Below are positions 7,313 through 16,578 of a stretch of 64,000 bases of DNA, piece by piece; position 1 is the first letter of the stretch, and the number at the start of each line of letters is the position of its first letter. The translations under genes were made by a program, and so were the position numbers. Origin of the DNA: Antrihabitans stalagmiti (GTDB lineage Bacteria; Actinomycetota; Actinomycetes; Mycobacteriales; Mycobacteriaceae). Under the pieces are notes generated by a model. It saw nothing but the letters and a program-made list of their open reading frames with translations. It was not told the DNA's origin and did no database searches. The stretch spans positions 868,001 to 932,000 of the forward strand of contig NZ_JAEMNV010000002.1 of assembly GCF_016482825.1 (NCBI RefSeq), written 5' to 3'.

Positions 7313-8281
7313 TCAGTCGATCTCGAGCACAGCCTTACCGAGCACTCGACCCTCTTCGAGATCGAGCAGCGCCTGCGCAGCGTCGGCGAGCGGGTACGTC
7401 GCCTGAACAACGGGACGCAAACCGGCGGCCACCAATCGAGTCAGCGAATCGTGCACCTCTCTGACCGCACCGAGGTCGTGGCGCAAGAATTCGCCCCAGG
7501 CAGCTCCGACGATGCTGATGTTGCGGAAGAGCACACGATTGATCTTGACGGTCGGAATCGAGCCACCCGCGAAACCGATGACCACCAGCCGCCCTTCGGG
7601 CTTCAGCACGCGCACGGCGTCGTCGAACGCATCGCCCCCGACAGGATCGACGACGACCGACACACCTTCCTTGCCCGCGAGGTCCCGAACGACCCCATCC
7701 CAGCCGGGTGCCAATCGAACCACCTCGTCCGCGCCGAGCGAGCGCAGGAAGTCGTCCGCACTGTCGCGACGAACGACCGCGATCACCCGCGCACCGTGCG
7801 CCTTCGCGAGTTGGATTGCAGCGGTGCCGACTCCGCCCGCAGCGCCGAGCACCACAACCGTCTCCCCCGCGACCAGCTTCGCCCGTCGCAGATATGCGAA
7901 TTCCATCGTCTGATAGTTGATGATCATCGACGCGCCTTCGGCGAACGACAGCTCGTCGGGCAGCGGGAGCACCAACTGCTCGGGCGCTGCCGCGCGTTCC
8001 GCATAGCCGCCGAGGAAAGGCAGCGTCGCAAGCACACGCTGGCCGACGGCGAACTCGCTGCCTTCGGGCGCCGCGGTGACCACACCCGCAATCTCCGAAC
8101 CGGGGACGAAAGGCGGATCCGGCCGCATCTGATACTTGCCGTAACTGATGAGCAGATCCGGAAAGCACACTCCGACAGCGCGAACCTGAATGGACACCAT
8201 GCCGGTCGTCTCGGGCTCGGGCACCTCACCGAACTCGATTCCTGCGGGCCCAGTGAGGCTGGTCACCTGGATTGCGCGCAC
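7313..8281 (-). CDS. Quinone oxidoreductase-like MDR protein (NADPH-dependent)
   Basis: The 322-residue medium-chain dehydrogenase/reductase is of the zinc-free quinone-reductase branch. The N-terminal GroES-like domain has VPGSEIAGVV. The Rossmann motif LGAAGGVGTAAIQLAKAHGA follows at about residue 145, typical of NADPH-binding QOR proteins. No catalytic zinc ligand set is present. The GTG start at 8281 follows GGAG at good spacing. It probably reduces a quinone or an enone; the substrate is not evident. It is convergent with the thioesterase and divergent from the acyl-ACP-thioesterase-like gene. Confidence 0.85.
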   Translation of the reverse strand: MRAIQVTSLTGPAGIEFGEVPEPETTGMVSIQVRAVGVCFPDLLISYGKYQMRPDPPFVPGSEIAGVVTAAPEGSEFAVGQRVLATLPFLGGYAERAAAPEQLVLPLPDELSFAEGASMIINYQTMEFAYLRRAKLVAGETVVVLGAAGGVGTAAIQLAKAHGARVIAVVRRDSADDFLRSLGADEVVRLAPGWDGVVRDLAGKEGVSVVVDPVGGDAFDDAVRVLKPEGRLVVIGFAGGSIPTVKINRVLFRNISIVGAAWGEFLRHDLGAVREVHDSLTRLVAAGLRPVVQATYPLADAAQALLDLEEGRVLGKAVLEID

Positions 8282-8408
8282 TCGATCTCCATTCAGGGGT
8301 CGGACTGTTACCGGTGTCTAGGTTGTCCTGATCGATGCTATGTCGCGATTGCCCCGTAAAGTTCATGGGGACAACGCACCGACACCGCGGATCACGAGGA
8401 GCCGACCA

Positions 8409-9194
8409 GTGTCACTCGACCAGCCGCTAGCCCCGCCACCGCCTGACGGGTTGGGATTCACCTCGTCATGGCCAGTGCGCGCAGCCGACGTCGATCCCGA
8501 CAACCGGCTCCGACTCGATGGCGCGGCGCGATACCTGCAAGACATCGCCTGGGAGAACCTGCAGTCCACCTTTTTCGCATCGACGGACCCGTTCTGGGTC
8601 GTTCGTCGCACCGTCGTCGACGTGCTTCGACCCGTTGTCTGGCCGGACGTCGTCGAGCTGCGGCGATGGTGCTCGGGTATGTCGACCCGATGGACGAACA
8701 TGCGGGTCAGCATCAACAGTTCCGGCGGCGGCCTTATCGAGTCCGAGGGTTTCTGGATCAACATCAGCGAGAAGACCGGTCTGCCCACACGCATCAGCGA
8801 CGAAGGCCTCGGCTATCTGGCTCAGACAACCGACCAGCACAGGTTGCGCTGGCGGCCGTGGCTCGCCGAACCGCCTCCTCCGGAGTCGGAGCGCGACACC
8901 GCGTTCTGGCTACGCGCGACCGACATCGACCAGTTCAATCACCTCAACAACGCGGCGTACTGGCACGCCATCGAAGAGCGTCTGCTCGACCTGCCGAAAC
9001 TGGTCGCCGTTCCGCATCGCGCCGTGCTGGAGTACATCGCGCCGATCTTCCCGCGTGAATCGGTATCGATCCGGGCTCGCCTCGAAGGCGGCGACGGGCG
9101 CACCGGGACGCCGACACTCAAACTTTGGTACGTCGTCGACAACGACGTCCGTGCTGTCGCGCGGGTCGCGCCCCTTACGGACAGCACGGACTGA
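8409..9194 (+). CDS. Acyl-ACP thioesterase-like double-hotdog protein
   Basis: The protein is 261 residues from GTG 8409, which I prefer because GAGGA lies about nine bases upstream; an in-frame ATG at 8340 lacks a ribosome site. It has two hotdog domains. The first starts with WPVRAADVDPDNRLR. The second contains DIDQFNHLNNAAYWHAIEE, matching the N-x-H...N signature of the FatA/FatB-type acyl-ACP thioesterase family (PF01643). Members release fatty acids from acyl carrier protein. The gene ends two bases before the stop of the convergent fprB gene. The chain-length preference cannot be predicted. Confidence 0.78.
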   Translation: MSLDQPLAPPPPDGLGFTSSWPVRAADVDPDNRLRLDGAARYLQDIAWENLQSTFFASTDPFWVVRRTVVDVLRPVVWPDVVELRRWCSGMSTRWTNMRVSINSSGGGLIESEGFWINISEKTGLPTRISDEGLGYLAQTTDQHRLRWRPWLAEPPPPESERDTAFWLRATDIDQFNHLNNAAYWHAIEERLLDLPKLVAVPHRAVLEYIAPIFPRESVSIRARLEGGDGRTGTPTLKLWYVVDNDVRAVARVAPLTDSTD

Positions 9195-9196
9195 CG

Positions 9197-10861
9197 TCAG
9201 CCCTTTTTGGCGACGTCGATCATGTCGGCAACCGAGGTGAACTTGACCCGCGGCCGTCCGGCTGACTTGCCTCGCTGCCGCTCTGCCTGATCGATGGCAC
9301 GCCAACCGGCGCGGTCGACCACGTCCGACTGCCGACTCGAAAGCAGCTTCTGCAGTGCCGCACGATCTTTCGCCGGCTTCGCCAGTGCGCCGGCCTCGAA
9401 GTCGGCCAAGATCTGGGCGACCGTCTGTTCGGCGTCGGTCTTGTTGGAGCCGATGATCCCGCGTGCGCCACGCTTGATCCAGCCCGTGACGTAGACACCG
9501 GGCACCGGAGCTCCGTCGTCACCGAGCACCCTGCCTTTGTCGTTGGGCACGACACCACGGCGGTCGTCGAACGGCAACGAATCGATCGGCAGCCCTTTGT
9601 AGCCGATCGATCGGATGACGAGCGAAGTATCGATCGTCTCCGTCCGGTCCGTCGCTACAGCGGCGAGGTCGGCGTCGAGTTCGTTCTCGACGACGCGGAT
9701 GCCCTCGACTCGGTCGGTGCCGAGAACTTCGACGGGAGATACCAGGTAGCGGAACACAATTCGCTTGCGACCTGGATCGACGGGCTTGCTCGCATATTCG
9801 CCGGCAAGTTGCACCTTCAGCTTGATCGGCGGTTCGGTTTCGGGATCGTCCACGATCGCCTGGCTCGCCGCGTCCAGCACCACATCGCTTTCGTCGATCA
9901 CGATGTCGATGTCCTTCAGGTACGCGAGCGCGAGAAACTCCGACGAGGTGTAGGCGGCCTGCGCGGGTCCACGGCGGCCGAGCAACACAACTTCACGAAT
10001 ATTGCTGTGCCGTAACGCTTCCAGTGCATGGTCGGCGATATCGGTCTTGGCGAGGTCGTCGACGCTGAGCGTCAGGACACGAGCGACATCGAGGGCGACG
10101 TTGCCATTGCCGACGATGACGGCACGCTCGCCAGACAGGTCGAAGGTGTGGTCGGCATAATCGGGATGGCCGTTGTACCAGGCGACGAATTCCGTTGCGG
10201 CGTGGCAACCTTGCAGGTCCTCACCTGGGATGTCGAGCCGCCGGTCGCTGGACGCGCCGACGCCGTAGACCACGGCGTGATGATGCTCGAGCAACTCGTC
10301 GTGGCTGATGTGCTTGCCGACCTCGACGTTGAGGTGATACTGAAACGTCTCGCGCTTGAACGCCGACTCGAACATCGCGCTGACACCCTTGGTGCCAGGA
10401 TGGTCCGGCGCGACACCAGCACGAACCAGACCCCATGGGGTCGGCAGCTTTTCGAGCATTTCGATCTCGACGTCGGCGCGCATCAGTAGATTCTCGGCGG
10501 CGTAACACGCAGCCGGACCCGCACCCACAACCGCGACCCGCAGCGTGCCGAGAGATTTCGGCGGACGAACCGGGATGACGAGAGGCGAGACGTCCGGCTC
10601 CAGCGGATGCCGCTCGAACCAGGCGGCGTTGACATCCTTGAATCGCGCTAGCGACGCCGACAACTCGTCTTCGGAGAAGATCGCGTCGACCGGGCAGGCG
10701 TCGACGCAGGCGCCGCAGTCGATGCACGTGTCGGGGTCGATGTAGAGCATCTCGGTGCCGTCGAATTCTCGTTGCTCCGGTGTCGGCCGAATGCAGTCGA
10801 CAGGGCATTCGGAGATGCAGCTCGCATCGTTGCAGCACCGCTGGGTGATCACGTAGGCCAT
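9197..10861 (-). CDS. fprB: Ferredoxin/ferredoxin-NADP reductase fusion FprB
   Basis: The 554-residue protein fuses a two-cluster ferredoxin to an adrenodoxin-reductase-like flavoprotein. The first 60 residues carry the cysteines of two Fe-S clusters: Cys9, 15, 19 and 23, then CIDCGACVDACP with Cys46, 49, 52 and 56. The FAD site VVGAGPAACYAAENLL follows at about residue 111, and VIVGNGNVALDVARV is the NADP site. It matches mycobacterial FprB (Rv0886). It would shuttle electrons from NADPH to ferredoxin-dependent enzymes such as cytochromes P450. ATG 10861 (MAYVITQ) is preceded by GAGGA; upstream in-frame codons lack support. Confidence 0.92.
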   Translation of the reverse strand: MAYVITQRCCNDASCISECPVDCIRPTPEQREFDGTEMLYIDPDTCIDCGACVDACPVDAIFSEDELSASLARFKDVNAAWFERHPLEPDVSPLVIPVRPPKSLGTLRVAVVGAGPAACYAAENLLMRADVEIEMLEKLPTPWGLVRAGVAPDHPGTKGVSAMFESAFKRETFQYHLNVEVGKHISHDELLEHHHAVVYGVGASSDRRLDIPGEDLQGCHAATEFVAWYNGHPDYADHTFDLSGERAVIVGNGNVALDVARVLTLSVDDLAKTDIADHALEALRHSNIREVVLLGRRGPAQAAYTSSEFLALAYLKDIDIVIDESDVVLDAASQAIVDDPETEPPIKLKVQLAGEYASKPVDPGRKRIVFRYLVSPVEVLGTDRVEGIRVVENELDADLAAVATDRTETIDTSLVIRSIGYKGLPIDSLPFDDRRGVVPNDKGRVLGDDGAPVPGVYVTGWIKRGARGIIGSNKTDAEQTVAQILADFEAGALAKPAKDRAALQKLLSSRQSDVVDRAGWRAIDQAERQRGKSAGRPRVKFTSVADMIDVAKKG

Positions 10862-10970
10862 GTGTCGATCCTCGTCGTGCAATCAATCGTCGAGTAGGTC
10901 AGGGTGACCATAGTTTGAACATTGTCTCCTCAAGTGTGCCGCACGAGTATCGGGCGCATACCGTGTTCGT

Positions 10971-11465
10971 ATGACACGGCGAGTACTGATCCTCATGCGG
11001 CACGGCAAGTCCGCATATCCGACCGGGATCGGAGATCACGAGCGTCCCCTCGCACCTCGTGGGCAACGCGAAGCCGCACTTGCCGGCGACTGGTTGCGAG
11101 AGCATCAACCGCCCGTCGACGGGATCCTGTGCTCGACATCGCTGCGCACTCGGGAGACGTTGATCGCGACCAAGCTAGACGCCCCGACCCGCTTCGACGA
11201 GACGATCTACGGCGCATCGCCGCATCAACTGATCGATCTTGTGCACGGTGTCGACGACGCTGTTTCGACGCTGCTGATCCTCGGCCATGCGCCCGGCATG
11301 CCGTACACCACATGGGAACTGGCCTCGAATCGCAGTTCGCCGCCCGCCGAGCAGGTCAGCAAGAAGTTCCCCACCTCTGCGCTGGCGATCCTGGAATTCG
11401 ATCTGCCGTGGGACCAGCTCGATACCGGCCTCGCCGAGCTGGTTGCGTTTCATATTCCAAGATAG
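10971..11465 (+). CDS. sixA: SixA-type histidine phosphatase
   Basis: The 164-residue histidine phosphatase superfamily protein has the catalytic RHG motif at residues 10-12 (LMRHGKS) and the second histidine, His106, in LGHAPG. SixA proteins dephosphorylate phosphohistidine proteins, classically an HPt domain. It lies directly upstream of xylB. In C. glutamicum a sixA-like gene is likewise part of the mtlD-sixA-xylB arabitol/mannitol operon, so linkage to polyol catabolism is conserved, though its role there is unclear to me. Its TAG stop forms the left end of the palindromic repeat at 11463-11539. Confidence 0.85.
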   Translation: MTRRVLILMRHGKSAYPTGIGDHERPLAPRGQREAALAGDWLREHQPPVDGILCSTSLRTRETLIATKLDAPTRFDETIYGASPHQLIDLVHGVDDAVSTLLILGHAPGMPYTTWELASNRSSPPAEQVSKKFPTSALAILEFDLPWDQLDTGLAELVAFHIPR

Positions 11466-11539
11466 GGCGCTCCGCGCCTCGTGAGTCTTTTCTTCAGGTT
11501 CTGACCTCCGAAAAGACTCACGAGCGGCGGAGCCGCCTA
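11463..11539. repeat. Palindromic stop-codon repeat, copy A
   Basis: A long inverted repeat with perfect 15-bp arms, CTCGTGAGTCTTTTC (11478-11492) and its complement (11510-11524). Outer GC-rich arms run from TAG (sixA's stop, 11463-11465) to CTA (11537-11539). The same element recurs at 23236, 52686 and 63329. Here it separates two co-directional genes, sixA and xylB, unlike the other copies. It could act as a terminator or a small mobile repeat. Confidence 0.85.
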
Positions 11540-11549
11540 CGCTCGTGGG

Positions 11550-12956
11550 GTGACTCTCGTCGCCGGTATCGATTCGTCCACACAGTCGTGCAAGGTCGTC
11601 GTCCGCGACGCCGAGACCGGCGCCCTCGTGCGCTCTGGACGGGCCAAACACCCGCCCGGCACCGAGGTCGACCCACAGCACTGGGCGGACGCAATGGCCG
11701 AGGCTGTCGCCGACGCGGGCGGCCTCGACGACGTCGACGCCATCTCTGTCGGAGCGCAACAACACGGCATGATCTGCCTCGACGCCGAGGGCTCCGTCGT
11801 CCGGCCCGCACTGCTGTGGAACGACACCCGCTCGGCCTCCTCGGCAACAGACCTCATCGATGACCTCGGTGGCGCGCAGGCCTGGACCGACGCGGTCGGG
11901 GTGGTTCCAGTCGCCGCGATCACGGCCGCCAAACTGCGCTGGCTCGCCGACAACGAACCCGACGCCGCCGACCGGACCGCAGCGGTCTGCCTGCCGCACG
12001 ACTGGCTGACCTGGCAGCTCTCGGGCGCTACGGGTCTGGACACGTTGACGACCGACCGCGGCGACGCGAGCGGCACCGGCTACTTCTCGGCCGCGACGAA
12101 CGCCTACCGAACCGATCTGCTGAGTCTCGCTCTGCGCGGACGCGAACCACTGCTACCTCGGGTCGCGGGTCCGTCGGAGGTGGTCGGCCGGGCGTCGTCG
12201 AAGGGCGCGGCACTCGGGCCGGGGACCGGCGACAACGCCGCGGCAGCTCTCGCCCTCGATGCCCGCGACGGCGACGTCGTCGTATCGATCGGAACGTCCG
12301 GTGTGGTGTCCGCCGTCTCGACGGTGACACCGAACGATGCCTCGGGTGAGGTCGCCGCGTTCGCCGACGCAACTGGACGACAACTGCCACTGCTGTGCAC
12401 GCTCAACGGTGCGCCGGTGCTCGACGCGATGGCAAAGCTGCTCGGCGTAGACCATGCTCGTTTGGCAGAGCTGGCGTTGTCCTCGGCGAGCGAAGGCTTG
12501 GTGCTGGTTCCTTTTCTCGAAGGTGAGCGAACCCCCAATCGTCCTGCCGCAACCGGCGCGATACACGGACTACGACAACATAATTCGACTCCAGGCCATC
12601 TCGCCAGGGCCGCGGTGGAAGGACTGTTGTGCGGGCTGGCAGACGGCATCGATCGACTGCGGCACCTGGGGGTGCGGACCGACCGCGTGCTGCTGGTCGG
12701 CGGCGGCGCGCGCTCTCGAGCGATTTGTGAACTCGCGCCAACGATTTTCGGTGTTCCCGTCGCCGTTCCAGAACCGGGCGAATACGTCGCCGATGGCGCT
12801 GCGCGACAAGCTGCGTGGGCACTGTCCGGCGACGCGGAACCGCCGAGCTGGACGCACGCGACGGCGACCGTGTACGAGGGTGTCGCGACGCCCGAGATCA
12901 GGGATCGGTACTCGTCGGTCCGCGAGCTGACCGACGGTTCGCCGCTACTCGGCTAG
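11550..12956 (+). CDS. xylB: Xylulokinase
   Basis: The 468-residue FGGY-family carbohydrate kinase starts with the phosphate-binding [11 protein letters not shown]. It has the substrate segment VGAQQHGM, the catalytic aspartate Asp228 in [10 protein letters not shown], and the adenosine motif LLVGGGARS near residue 388. QHGM and overall length fit xylulokinase, which phosphorylates D-xylulose to enter the pentose phosphate pathway. With the convergent mannitol/arabitol-type dehydrogenase it makes a polyol-to-ketose-phosphate route. The GTG start at 11550 is 10 bp after the palindromic repeat and has no clear ribosome site. Its 3' end overlaps mtlD by 12 bp. Confidence 0.9.
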   Translation: MTLVAGIDSSTQSCKVVVRDAETGALVRSGRAKHPPGTEVDPQHWADAMAEAVADAGGLDDVDAISVGAQQHGMICLDAEGSVVRPALLWNDTRSASSATDLIDDLGGAQAWTDAVGVVPVAAITAAKLRWLADNEPDAADRTAAVCLPHDWLTWQLSGATGLDTLTTDRGDASGTGYFSAATNAYRTDLLSLALRGREPLLPRVAGPSEVVGRASSKGAALGPGTGDNAAAALALDARDGDVVVSIGTSGVVSAVSTVTPNDASGEVAAFADATGRQLPLLCTLNGAPVLDAMAKLLGVDHARLAELALSSASEGLVLVPFLEGERTPNRPAATGAIHGLRQHNSTPGHLARAAVEGLLCGLADGIDRLRHLGVRTDRVLLVGGGARSRAICELAPTIFGVPVAVPEPGEYVADGAARQAAWALSGDAEPPSWTHATATVYEGVATPEIRDRYSSVRELTDGSPLLG

Positions 12957-14447
12957 CTGTGCCACCGTCGCTCGCGCACCGATTGTGTGCAGCGAGTCGA
13001 GGCCGGCCAGATATGCCTCGACGAACCTTGGCTCATCGATCAGGTCGCCGAACACCGCCCGATCGGTGAGGAATGCCGTGGGGTCCTCGTGTTGCGATGC
13101 GGCGAGCGGCATCAGTCGATCGCGCAATTGGTCGACGATGGTGATCGGTTCACCTTGCTCGTCCACGCCCTCCGCATATCGTGCCCAACTTGCCACAACC
13201 GCTGCCGCGCAGGTGATCTCGCCACCGGTCTCGAGCTGGTGCCTGATGACCGGCAGCAGCCACTTCGGAATCCGGTCGGACGATTCGGCACACAGCCGGG
13301 CGACGGTGTCGCGCACGGACGCATTGGAGAAGCGCTCGATCAGGGTGTGCTTGTATTCGTCGAGATCGACGCCGGGTACGGGCCGCAATGTCGGCGTCGC
13401 CTCGTTGTCCATGTACCGCAACAGGAATCGCGCGAAGAGCGGATCCTGGGCGACCTCGTGCACAAGTCGGTAGCCACTCAGATAGCCGAAGTAGCACATG
13501 GACTGATGGCTGGCGTTGAGCAACCTGAGTTTCATCAACTCGTACGGCGCGACATCGTCGACGAGTTGCACACCGACACTGTCGAAGTCGGGGCGACCCA
13601 GTGTGAAGGAGTCTTCGAGCACCCATTGGGTGAACGGTTCGGTAGCCACCGGCCAGGCATCGTCGATGCCATACCGCTCTGCGACTTCCGCGGTCGTCGC
13701 AGCCGTCGTCGCCGGCGTGATGCGGTCGACCATCGAGTTCGGAAACGCGCCCTCGGTCTCGATCCAGTCTGCGAGATCGGGGTCTCGCAGCCGTGCGAAC
13801 GCCGTGAACGTCGACCGCGCGATGTGGCCGTTGCCCTCGATGTTGTCGCAGGACATGATCGTGAACGGAGGGAGACCGCGCGCCCGACGGCGAGCGAGCG
13901 CCTCGATGACGTAGCCGAAAGTTGTTGCAGGGACGGCATTCGGCACCAGGTCGGCAACGATCGCCGGATTGTCCGCGTCGAACTCGCCCGTCGTCGCCGA
14001 GAAGTTGTAGCCGCCTTCAGTGATGGTCAAGGAGACGATGCGGGTCGCCTCGTTCGCCATCGTCGCGATCACCTTCTCCGGATCGTCCGGAGCATAGAGG
14101 TATTCGACGATCGACCCGATCACGCGCGCCGTCCACGAACCGTCGGGAGCAGTCACCGCCAGCGTGTAGAGGCAGTCCTGCGCGGCCAGCACGTCGCGCA
14201 TAGTTCGATCCGACGGGAGTACACCGACCCCGCAGATGCCCCAGTCCCGAGCGCCGCCGCGTTCGAGCAGCGCATCGACGTACATCGCCTGGTGTGCACG
14301 ATGGAAACCACCGACGCCGAAATGCACTATGCCGACCGTGATCTCGGACCGGTCGTAGGTCGGCACCGACACCGAATCGGCGAACTGCGCGACCGACTTT
14401 GCGTCGAGTCGCACCGAACCCGACTTTCGATCGACCACCGCGGCCAT
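12945..14447 (-). CDS. mtlD: Mannitol 2-dehydrogenase-type polyol dehydrogenase
   Basis: The 500-residue protein is a polyol-specific long-chain dehydrogenase. An N-terminal nucleotide-binding region [15 protein letters not shown] is followed by the catalytic KxxxxNxxH signature, here Lys306, Asn311 and His314, equivalent to the catalytic set of Pseudomonas mannitol 2-dehydrogenase. It would oxidise D-mannitol to fructose and probably D-arabinitol to xylulose with NAD. The latter would feed xylB directly. The start ATG follows the upstream dehydrogenase stop by 2 bp, with GGGAGG inside that gene, so they form an operon. Confidence 0.9.
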   Translation of the reverse strand: MAAVVDRKSGSVRLDAKSVAQFADSVSVPTYDRSEITVGIVHFGVGGFHRAHQAMYVDALLERGGARDWGICGVGVLPSDRTMRDVLAAQDCLYTLAVTAPDGSWTARVIGSIVEYLYAPDDPEKVIATMANEATRIVSLTITEGGYNFSATTGEFDADNPAIVADLVPNAVPATTFGYVIEALARRRARGLPPFTIMSCDNIEGNGHIARSTFTAFARLRDPDLADWIETEGAFPNSMVDRITPATTAATTAEVAERYGIDDAWPVATEPFTQWVLEDSFTLGRPDFDSVGVQLVDDVAPYELMKLRLLNASHQSMCYFGYLSGYRLVHEVAQDPLFARFLLRYMDNEATPTLRPVPGVDLDEYKHTLIERFSNASVRDTVARLCAESSDRIPKWLLPVIRHQLETGGEITCAAAVVASWARYAEGVDEQGEPITIVDQLRDRLMPLAASQHEDPTAFLTDRAVFGDLIDEPRFVEAYLAGLDSLHTIGARATVAQLAE

Positions 14448-14449
14448 TG

Positions 14450-15502
14450 CTACCTCCCTGCTACATCGACGACTGCTTTGATACTGCCTTCGATCCGGTC
14501 AGCGGCGAGCGCGTCGGCGACCTGATCGAGGGTGAATCTGTGCGTGACCATCGAGTCCAGATCGACGGACCCCGCCTCCACGAGTTCACGGGCCGTCGGC
14601 CAGGTGTTGGCATATCGAAACACACCGGTGAGGACCAACTCTCGGGTTTGCAGCAACGACACCGGCATCGACAGCTCGTCGGCGCCCATTCCGACGAGCA
14701 CGACGGTCCCAGCCGGACGCACGGCATGCATGCCGTCGACGACGGCTCGCGGGGCACCCGATGCGTCGATGAAGGCGTCGACCCGCAGCGCGCGAACATC
14801 AGCGGTGAGCGGATCGAGGACCTCGTGTGCGCCGAACCGTGTCGCGGCCGTTCGCCGACTCGGATCGGGGTCGGAAACGACAACTCGCGTCGCTCCGAAA
14901 GCTCTGACTACCTGCAGCGTCACCAACCCGACCGGCCCGGCCCCTGCAATCAAAACGTGCGCGCCTGCGACGACACCCGCCTTACGGACAGCGGCGATTC
15001 CCACCGAAAGGGGTTCGAACAGAGCCGCCGCGTCGTCGCTGATCGAGTCCGGAATTCGATGTGCAAACGACGACTGAATCGTGACGAACTCGCACAGCGC
15101 ACCGTCGACCGGCGGGGTTGCGTAGAACTTCATGTGTGGACACAGGTTGTACCGGCCTGACCGCGACTCCTCGGAGGTCGGATCGGGGTGCTGTGGCTCG
15201 ATCGAGACACGCTGACCGATCCGCTCGCCATCGACCTCGGAACCAACCGCGACGATCCTGCCTGCTGCCTCGTGACCGAGTATCAGGGGCGATTCGACGA
15301 CGTACTCGCCGATTCGGCCGTGCCGGAAGTAGTGCGCGTCGGATCCGCAGACACCCACAGAACTGACTCTGACCAGTACCTCGTCACGCGCGGGCCGTGG
15401 CGTCGGGCGCTCCTGAAGCTCGATGACGCCGGGCGCCATCAGCACGCTTGCACGCATCGTTCTCGGCGGCGACTCCGGCGGAGAGAGTGTTGTGTACGTC
15501 AC
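14450..15502 (-). CDS. Zinc-dependent sorbitol/xylitol dehydrogenase-like MDR enzyme
   Basis: The 350-residue medium-chain alcohol dehydrogenase has catalytic zinc ligands Cys52 (VGVCGSD), His77 and Glu78 (LGHEAAG). The NAD-binding motif is GAGPVGLVTLQV. The four-cysteine structural zinc loop is absent, as in sorbitol dehydrogenases. It would oxidise a polyol such as sorbitol, xylitol or ribitol to a ketose. The GTG at 15502 gives an N-terminal extension; ATG 15457 (MRASVLMAPG) is an alternative start closer to the family norm, and neither has a strong ribosome site. It is divergent from the SorC regulator, which probably controls it. Confidence 0.87.
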   Translation of the reverse strand: MTYTTLSPPESPPRTMRASVLMAPGVIELQERPTPRPARDEVLVRVSSVGVCGSDAHYFRHGRIGEYVVESPLILGHEAAGRIVAVGSEVDGERIGQRVSIEPQHPDPTSEESRSGRYNLCPHMKFYATPPVDGALCEFVTIQSSFAHRIPDSISDDAAALFEPLSVGIAAVRKAGVVAGAHVLIAGAGPVGLVTLQVVRAFGATRVVVSDPDPSRRTAATRFGAHEVLDPLTADVRALRVDAFIDASGAPRAVVDGMHAVRPAGTVVLVGMGADELSMPVSLLQTRELVLTGVFRYANTWPTARELVEAGSVDLDSMVTHRFTLDQVADALAADRIEGSIKAVVDVAGR

Positions 15503-15528
15503 ATTCTGATGTTAGCGTACGAGAGCAA

Positions 15529-15564
15529 GCGTTCACGACCTGAGCATTTGCTCACCGCGAACGC
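15529..15564. promoter_or_regulatory. Nested inverted repeats, probable SorC-regulator operator
   Basis: The dyad TGAGCA-TT-TGCTCA (15541-15554) sits inside an outer dyad GCGTTC (15529-15534) / GAACGC (15559-15564) that shares its centre to within 1 bp. The site lies in the 83-bp space between the divergent dehydrogenase and regulator genes, so one bound protein could control both directions. Confidence 0.55.
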
Positions 15565-15585
15565 GAAACTCGACGAGGAGTGCGT

Positions 15586-16578
15586 GTGACAACGGATCCA
15601 GTGCGCCCGGGCGCATCCGACGACGTCCGACTGGCCCTGCGAGCGGCGACGCTCTATCACCTCGAAGGTGCGACGCAGGCGGACATCGCCGCGAAGCTCG
15701 GCGTTTCGAGGCCGACCGCCGGTCGCCTCATCGCACGGGCACGAGCCCAAGGTTTGGTACGGATCGAGATCAGCGTCCCCGACGATCTCCGGTCAGCCGT
15801 ACACACCGACATCGAACGAGACCTGGAACGCCTGTTCGGTCTCACCGAGGCCGTTGTGATCGGCGATGTGCCCGACGGTTCCGTGACCGGCTACCAACCG
15901 CTCGGCCGGTCCGCGGCCGCAGTCCTCGGCCGCCGCCTGCAAGCCGACGACACCCTCGGATTCACCTGGGGCCCGGAGACAGTCGCGGTCGCTCAAGCGC
16001 TACGCACCAAAACGACGAAGTGCGCCAACGTCGTTCAACTCGACGGCTCGATGACGTCGATCGACTATCAGACCGGAGTCGACTACACGCTCGGACGATG
16101 CGCGACACAGTTGCAGGCGACCCCCGTCCGACTCCATGCGCCCCTCTACGCCGATCCAGCCACAGTGACTGCGCTGGAACAGGATTCGATCATGGGGCGC
16201 GCTCTGAGTCTCGGCCGCAAAGCCGAGGTGATGATGTTCGGCGTCGGTCCGGTGTCGACCTCGACCACACTTTTCGAAGGTAGCTACATCGATACCGCGA
16301 TCCTCGACGAACTCCGCACGCATGGCGCGGTCGGGGAAATCGGCGGCCGCTTCTATCGCCTCGACGGCAGCATCGTCGACGGTCCACTTCCCGCGCGCAC
16401 CGTCTCGGTACCGCTCGAAGCGATCCGCGACTGCCGCGCATCGTTACTCGTTTCCGGAGGCGAACTGAAGCACGAGGCAATTTTCGGAGCGCTTGCCGGC
16501 GGCATGGCGAAGATCCTCGTCACCGACATCAATTGCGCACAGTGGCTTTTGGAACAAAAGGAGGAATCGGCAACATGA
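15586..16578 (+). CDS. SorC-family sugar-binding transcriptional regulator
   Basis: The 330-residue protein has an N-terminal HTH (about residues 20-55, QADIAAKLGVSRPTAGRLI) and a C-terminal sugar-phosphate-binding domain with SIMGRALSLGRKAEVMMFGVG. The family regulates sugar and polyol operons, binding phosphorylated sugars as effectors; C. glutamicum AtlR/MtlR of the arabitol-mannitol locus is of this type. GTG 15586 is chosen because GAGGAG (15575-15580) is at proper spacing; a GTG at 15580 overlaps that site. It is first in the ABC transporter operon and its stop overlaps the binding-protein ATG (ATGA). It probably senses polyol catabolism and controls both divergent operons. Confidence 0.9.
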   Translation: MTTDPVRPGASDDVRLALRAATLYHLEGATQADIAAKLGVSRPTAGRLIARARAQGLVRIEISVPDDLRSAVHTDIERDLERLFGLTEAVVIGDVPDGSVTGYQPLGRSAAAVLGRRLQADDTLGFTWGPETVAVAQALRTKTTKCANVVQLDGSMTSIDYQTGVDYTLGRCATQLQATPVRLHAPLYADPATVTALEQDSIMGRALSLGRKAEVMMFGVGPVSTSTTLFEGSYIDTAILDELRTHGAVGEIGGRFYRLDGSIVDGPLPARTVSVPLEAIRDCRASLLVSGGELKHEAIFGALAGGMAKILVTDINCAQWLLEQKEESAT

